Shown here one piece after another: positions 58,478 to 64,000 of a stretch of DNA of 64,000 bases (positions within the stretch are counted from its first letter, which is position 1; each line of letters begins with the position of its first letter). The notes beneath the pieces were generated by a model. That model saw only the letters and a list, made by a program, of their open reading frames with translations, was not told the DNA's origin and made no database searches. Origin of the DNA: Hydractinia symbiolongicarpus (taxonomy: Eukaryota; Cnidaria; Hydrozoa; Anthoathecata; Hydractiniidae). The position numbers and the translations under genes are program-made. The DNA is taken from assembly GCF_029227915.1 (NCBI RefSeq), contig NC_079875.1, positions 11,839,001 to 11,903,000 on the forward strand. The letters run 5' to 3'.

Positions 58478-58770
58478 GAATGGTAGCCTTGTGGTAGAGC
58501 GTTCGCTTCCAGTGCGGGAAGTCTTGGGTTCAAACCCCCGGTGATCCCTGCCAGAGACTATAACGGTTTGAATCTATCCTTTCTGCTTAGTGTTCAGCAT
58601 AAGAATAGGATTGATATCTTAGGAGGTTGTCTAGTTAAACGATTGCTGTGCTTGCAAGTCTTTTGTAGCTCTTATGGGAGCTTTAAATGCACGAGGACCC
58701 CCTTCGCTGGACCCTCGTTGATAGCAGTACCAATAGAAACTGAAGAGGCTATCCTGGGTAAATAATATAA
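58478..58770 (+). mobile_element. tRNA-derived SINE, second family
   Basis: The head TCACCGAATGGTAGCCTTGT continues as GGTAGAGCGTTCGCTTCCAG and 'gggttcaaaccccc' (B-box-like), closed by CGGTGA, which pairs with the first six bases. The T-stem mispairs and about 220 bp of body follow, so this is a SINE head rather than a tRNA gene. The loop would read CCA. The sequence differs from the 11/26/28-kb SINE family. Confidence 0.65.
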
Positions 58771-59715
58771 CAATGGCCCTTAATTCAATTATTTTTTTTG
58801 TCTATCTATTCATCCCGGACTTAATTTATTGCAAAGATCGGTGGATTTCAACACTCGTAGTTTCAAGCAATTGGGAAAGTCGTTTCTATTTAGGTAATAG
58901 GCACTACGACGCTTACAAAGTCCACTTGTCATTGTCCACAGCGGAAGCGGACTTAAGTTGTTAGGTTATTTGGCTAGATACAAAATCTTAAAGTGTGCTA
59001 ATTTGTGCTTTCGTCAGCAAAAATTTAGTCTGAGGTTGTAGTATCTAAGTATCTCGCTGTTTAGGCTAGTTAATTTTCACTAATTTTGCAAATCATACTC
59101 TCAGTCGCCTAAATTTATATGCGGGAAATTCCCGAGGAGTTTAATCACGAAATTGACAGAAATGTATGTTTTTTCTCCATTTTTTAAAATAAAATTGCAA
59201 AATAATGCTAATGGATTTGCAGTTTAGCAGACTACAGGTCAAAGTTTTTACGGATTGTTATATCCTTTACGTTTATTTTATTTAATTGTGTAAAAAATGT
59301 CTTGATACTTTGCGTAGAAATGTTACAATGAAAATACATCAAATTTTTTTTAAGTAAATTAACAAAATTTTTCCAACTAGCTTTAACAAAATGGTAAAGA
59401 AGTCCCACTTTTGTTTTACTAACGGGAAGAAGATTTTCAACATCTGCACGTAGTAGGTACAAAGTGAAAGTCTTAAAATGTCGATCCTATACCTTGTTTA
59501 GAATTGGAGGTTTTTAGGGAGGTGGGAAGATTACCACGCCCATCCAACCCTACCCCACCAACTACCCCCCTTTTTACCCCAAAAAGGGTTAAATACGTTC
59601 CAGTCAACATATAATTTGTGAAAAATAAGTTTTCTACAGTTTCAAAATAACAGTGTATATTATCAACAAATCTATTTTACAACAATGGCTCACTTAAAGC
59701 AGCCTCTGTTTTCAG
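58771..59715. other. Gene-free stretch
   Basis: One 63-codon frame (58773-58964) begins with a hydrophobic, signal-like start (MALNSIIFFVYLFIPDLIYC). It directly abuts the SINE tail and has no other support. Nothing else is seen. Confidence 0.4.
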
Positions 59716-60480
59716 CCTAATTCACACTTGCGTCTGCGCTGCGTCTGCGTCAATCTTGCGCACCGTGTGAACATGAATGAATAAATGGCGCAAAAGCGAC
59801 GCGACGACGCAAGAACATAATTTTTTTGATATCGTGCGTCGTTGCGTTGTTCTTGCGGCATATTTTTATGATGTCAAAGCAAAAACGCAATGTTCGAAGC
59901 AAGAAACGCAAAGAGATTTTTCGAGATAAAAAATTGAAAAAAAAAATCGCTAAGTAAAGTGAATAAAGTCAAAATTATCGCAACTGAAAAAGAGCAAAAA
60001 TGAAGTGAAGCAGTTAGAAAATACCCCGTGTTAAATCATAAACAAGACAAAAAAAGAAAAACTTGCGTGGGAGGATATAGCCAAAGAAGCAGACTTGTTA
60101 GATGGTACGTAAACAATGTTTTTATAATACATAATTTTTACTATTCATAAAATTTCTCGAAAAAATTAAATGTTGAATCTATTATATTGATATATGTAAA
60201 GTACAAAGCATATTCCAATAATGTTAATGTACTTTTTTTTAGCCAGTAACGTTATAAAATCCTTCCGAAACATAAGAAACATATAGGAGAGAGAAAAAAG
60301 TAAATAGTTAAAAAAAATCAGTGCTTCTTCACCATCCATATTGGTTCAGTTTTTTGTGTAAGTGTGAACGACTTGCGTTCTTCTTGCTTCACTCTTGCGT
60401 TCCTCTTACAGAAGCCGCTACTGCGCATGCGTACTTCACGACGCAGACGCAAACGCAAGCAAGTGTGAATCAGGCTTTAG
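59716..60480. mobile_element. TIR DNA element with MADF-like relic, ~765 bp
   Basis: The left end AGCCTAATTCACACTTGCGT is mirrored by the right end ACTTGCTTGCG/GTGTGAATCAGGCT (to about 60477), with more GCGTCTGCGTC-type repeats inside both ends. Internally, EVKQLENTPC, a stop, then NKTKKEKLAWEDIAKEADLL (about 60000-60107) resembles a MADF domain and is followed by a GTACGT donor. MADF/Myb-like partner proteins are known for PIF/Harbinger elements, so a non-autonomous derivative of that kind is plausible. Confidence 0.6.
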
Positions 60481-60573
60481 AGGGTGCATTTTAAAAATAA
60501 AATTCAGTACAATAAGTAATAAATCGTCCCCCATGTTCGATACGAGGATGAAAAATGTCTTCTTTATTTTTTT

Positions 60574-61369
60574 AAATTTCGGCCGTGGCAATTCCTAAGT
60601 ACCTTCTTCTCACGAGGAAGGCCGTAATGAAGAACAACATCTTTATTTCCCAGGCGATGCTAGAGCCCTAACGCCCTAGAAAAGTCCTAGCCATAGGTTC
60701 CGTTTGAAAAAAATAAAATGGCAATGCTAGAGGTAATTGCAAAAAGCATGGAAATTTCGGCCGTGGCAATTCCTAAGTACCTTCTTCTCACGAGGAAGGC
60801 CGTAATGAAGAACAACATCTTTATTTCCCAGGCGATGCTAGAGCCCTAACGCCCTAGAAAAGTCCTAGCCATAGGTTCCGTTTGAAAAAAATAAAATGGC
60901 AATGCTAGAGGTAATTGCAAAAAGCATGGAAATTTCGGCCGTGGCAATTCCTAAGTACCTTCTTCTCACGAGGAAGGCCGTAATGAAGAACAACATCTTT
61001 ATTTCCCAGGCGATGCTAGAGCCCTAACGCCCTAGAAAAGTCCTAGCCATAGGTTCCGTTTGAAAAAAATAAAATGGCAATGCTAGAGGTAATTGCAAAA
61101 AGCATGGAAATTTCGGCCGTGGCAATTCCTAAGTACCTTCTTCTCACGAGGAAGGCCGTAATGAAGAACAACATCTTTATTTCCCAGGCGATGCTAGAGC
61201 CCTAACGCCCTAGAAAATTCCTAGCCATAAGTTCCGTTTGAAAAAAATAAAATGGCAATGCTAGAGGTAATTGCAAAAAGCATGGAAATTTCGGCCGTGG
61301 CAATTCCTAAGTACCTTCTTCTCACGAGGAAGGCCGTAATGAAGAACAACATCTTTATTTCCCAGGCGA
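60574..61369. repeat. 178-bp tandem array, ~4.5 near-identical copies
   Basis: AAATTTCGGCCGTGGCAATT begins copies at 60574, 60752, 60930, 61108 and 61286, exactly 178 bp apart. Substitutions are few (for example AAAAGTCCTAGCCATAGG versus AAAATTCCTAGCCATAAG in copy 4). The last copy stops at 'cccaggcgat' (61369). Each unit has a CCTTC...GAAGG hairpin. No unit-length ORF can continue across copies because 178 is not divisible by three. Confidence 0.95.
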
Positions 61370-62122
61370 TCTTCGTCACAAAACTAAAGTAAAAAATTAA
61401 GTTAAAAATGTTAGAACTTGTATCTGATAATTTATGAACATAAAAGAAGTTTGAAACCACAAATTCTACAAAAAGTGAATTTTATATTCTTACAGCCTGG
61501 TTTTAGGTCGCGTCCATAAACCTCCAAATTTATTTCTACATAGAAAATAGGGTGCTTTTTATAATAAGTTGACATCCCTTCATATATTTATAGTTTTTGT
61601 ATTAAAAAAATTTAATACAAACGAGGTTAAAAAATAAGATCATCTCAAATATAATTTTGTTTTAATAATATAAATAAGAATAATAAACGCACATCAGGTA
61701 ATTAATATTGATTAAAAGAACTAACGAAGTAAAAATAATCTTCCGTTTCGTCTCCTTGATAATTTGGATTGCTATCAGCGTCTAAAATGAAATATAAAAT
61801 ATGACACTAACACTTAAACATCGTGTGGTCTATCCTATATGGCGTACGCGGATTGGCTGTACCTTTTCACAATTGTAAAAAAATCAAAGGGAAAATAACT
61901 AACGTAAAATGTTGCACTTTTAAAACCAGATAAAAAAATGTCCGCTACGTTAAATACCGTATTGGAGATCTATTTTCAGAAAAAAATTCCTTGTCTCTTG
62001 GGTTACAAAGCTTTTTTTCTTTACTACATGAGTCACAAAAGCAAAGAAAACCAAAGTTCATTTAAAAAAAGCAGGTATCATGTATTAATATTATATCTCA
62101 TTTCTTTAAATAATATTACAGA
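61370..62122. other. Gene-free AT-rich stretch
   Basis: Nothing recognised between the 178-bp array and the Helitron-like fragment. Confidence 0.5.
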
Positions 62123-62243
62123 CTAGTTCGTAGGCCATGGATAAGTACTACAAAAGTTCTCCCGTCCCTTATATATCGCATTTCGGTTTCCACTGACACG
62201 ACTTTTCTCTCGCGTACAAACAGACAGACGGAATACAGAGAGA
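62123..62243 (-). mobile_element. Possible diverged Helitron-like fragment
   Basis: On the minus strand it starts TCTCTCTGTATTCCGTCTGT after an A and ends CTAG before a T, with the 'gtctgtctgt' run near the start. The terminal hairpin is degraded, so the call is weaker than for the other two. Confidence 0.4.
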
Positions 62244-62493
62244 TATACAAGATATACAATATTGAATGATGTGCCGTTCATTCAATAAATTTTCCAAACA
62301 AAAGAACTTGGAAAACTTAATGAACGACTACCCCTTCTATATGAATCTTTGTGGGTTGACAAGTTTTGTTGTAAGGGTACTAACCAAGAATTCTCTGAGG
62401 GTTCTTTAGGCTTTTAACCTTTTAACAATCGTCCTAATATAAAAAAGCTCGGGGAATGAGATGAGCATGCAATTATTAAAACCTTTAAGTTCG

Positions 62494-62644
62494 AACGCCC
62501 TAGAAAATTCCTAGCAATAAGTTCCGTTTGAAAAAAATAAAATGGCGATGCTAGAAGTAATTGCAAAAAGCATGGAAATTTCGGCCGTGGCAATTCCTAA
62601 GTACCTTCTTCTCACGAGGAAGGCCGTAATGAAGAACAACATCT
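62494..62644. repeat. Displaced single copy of the 178-bp unit
   Basis: 'acgccctagaaaattcctag' through 'gaggaaggccgtaatgaaga' and 'acaacatct' repeats the array unit with a handful of changes, 1.1 kb beyond the array and starting at a different point in the unit. It shares the AAAATTCC and AAG variants of array copy 4. Confidence 0.9.
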
Positions 62645-64000
62645 AACAAAATTCTTAGCTTTCTAAAAAAAATATTTATGCTTTTTTCGTTAACATGCCT
62701 TTTGATACAAATGATATGGCTATGTGATACTGTAGTGATTAATTTTGGCAGATAGATACTTATAGTGGTAGCTAAATCACTATGACGTAAAAATAACAAC
62801 CACCTACTCTTAGTGCACCACATTACTAACGTTACAAGGGCTGCCTTCCATTTCAAGATGTACATGTCGAAAATTGGGTGTCCAAATATTATAAGATTTG
62901 TAGTTAAACAAAATAAGTCCATCTAGTTTCTTAGTTAATTATGAAATGTGGAACGATACCAAAGATTATTCAGTCTACAAATCCAATAGCATAGATTATC
63001 CTTTCCATTATTATCAGTATTTCTAATAGTTTTTATTATAAATAATTGTTTTCAATTCGGTGCCCTTTTTAGTTAATTAAAAATTAGGAAGAAGCGATTA
63101 CAGTGTTTTTATCAGAAAATTTTAAATTCTCAAAGTTTTTTCAGGGCGAGTAATACAATACTTGTCCGTTGTCCTATGAGACTATTAAGGATTCTTTACC
63201 ACTAGAAATCATAGGGCTTAATCCACAATTTTTCAAACCTTACTAAAACAGTGTAAAAGGTCATTACACAAAAAGTGTTCACGATAACTGTACAGGTTGA
63301 TATAATAAGGCTGTGTGGAAGAATTTGTTACTTTTATTTAAAAAAGTGTTTAAAAAAATGTCATGTGGAATAGTCTTGTCCTTTATGTTGAAACGTAGGA
63401 TAGATCCCCTGAGCTTAAAAAGAGTTAAAAAAATAATATTTCGCAACCAGTAGTGACAAGAAAAAATACATTAAAAGTAAGGGAGATTTTTCCCTTACAT
63501 TATATTATTATATCTCCGTAAACCTCAACAAAAATTTAAGCTCCATGTGTAAACTGGTACTGCAGCTACGTTGTCAGTTTGCGGACCACCTTCAGGTGGA
63601 TGATTAAAAAAGTGTCACTGTCAGTTTGAACACCTAAAACATGGATAACTGTTTGTTTTAAAGTGAATGTAGAGCAAATGTGTTATCCGTATTAATCTAT
63701 ATACTAATGCTATTTAATCTCATTACATTAAAGATAGCGGCGAATGAATAATAGCTGCTGGAGTAGATTTATAGTTGCTAGATATATAATTTTTCAGCAC
63801 GAAAGAGAGGAATATTGGTAACCCTTTTGCACAGACAGAATAGGGCTATTTTTATAGAGATGTGTCGTTCTTTGTTTTCTTTCTTATAGCATTAAAACAA
63901 TAAAAAATATCTCGTTACTACTCTGCATGTTTTTTCATCGTGTTCATTCACAAAGAGTGTATGTTGCATTTGAACCGAATAATTTTCTATTGAGTATTCT
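62645..64000. other. Gene-free right edge
   Basis: AT-rich with no recognised gene or repeat. Open frames are short and lack family resemblance. Confidence 0.5.

Noticed and set aside
58478-58550. tRNA gene with CCA in the anticodon position
   Set aside because: The T stem mispairs, the seventh acceptor pair fails, and a SINE-like body follows directly.
60574-61369. CRISPR-like array
   Set aside because: Units are contiguous 178-bp repeats without unique spacers, in a eukaryotic genome.
61221-61460. 79-codon minus-strand protein over the 178-bp repeat
   Set aside because: It is produced by one repeat copy plus its flank. The unit length breaks the frame in adjacent copies and no domain is recognisable.

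Overview
The window is AT-rich, intron-dense invertebrate genomic DNA, most likely from a cnidarian and perhaps a hydrozoan. That placement is inferred from base composition, intron size, protein similarity and the mix of mobile elements; no marker settles the species. I recognise three conserved protein-coding genes. All were rebuilt by hand from exon reading frames, GT/AG splice sites and phase closure at every junction.

Left part (about 1.6-10.8 kb, minus strand): twelve exons of a STRA6-like gene, the multi-membrane receptor/transporter family for retinol bound to its carrier. About 461 residues are visible. The C-terminal part is not found and probably lies beyond the left edge. A 534-bp element with Helitron-type ends lies just beyond the last exon.

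Middle part (about 11-29 kb): a gene-poor repeat landscape. It holds a tRNA-derived SINE family, a decayed non-LTR retrotransposon, a decayed BEN-domain gene fragment, and a Penelope-like reverse transcriptase between two outward-facing 463-bp inverted arms. It also holds a cluster of a recurring GGGGACGAGGTTG motif and one possible small secreted-peptide ORF with a splice acceptor just before its ATG.

Right-centre (29.9-43.8 kb, plus strand): 28 exons of a long-tailed class I myosin like vertebrate MYO1E/MYO1F (motor, one IQ motif, TH1, TH2, SH3), complete except for its first coding exon. About 1.27 kb downstream on the same strand is a complete 21-exon MAP2K5/MEK5 kinase (45.1-55.9 kb; PB1 plus kinase domain, 450 residues). 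The two genes have no obvious functional link. The spacing, and an acceptor directly before the MEK5 ATG, allow either a 5'UTR intron or spliced-leader trans-splicing.

Right part (56-64 kb): no gene recognised. It contains foldback elements, a tRNA-derived SINE, short Helitron-like elements, a terminal-inverted-repeat DNA element with a MADF-like relic, and a near-identical 178-bp tandem array.

The most unusual structures are the five-fold 37-bp duplication of a 3' splice site in a myosin intron, the Penelope-like element with inverted arms, the 178-bp array, and the 22-bp minisatellite that fills a MEK5 intron.
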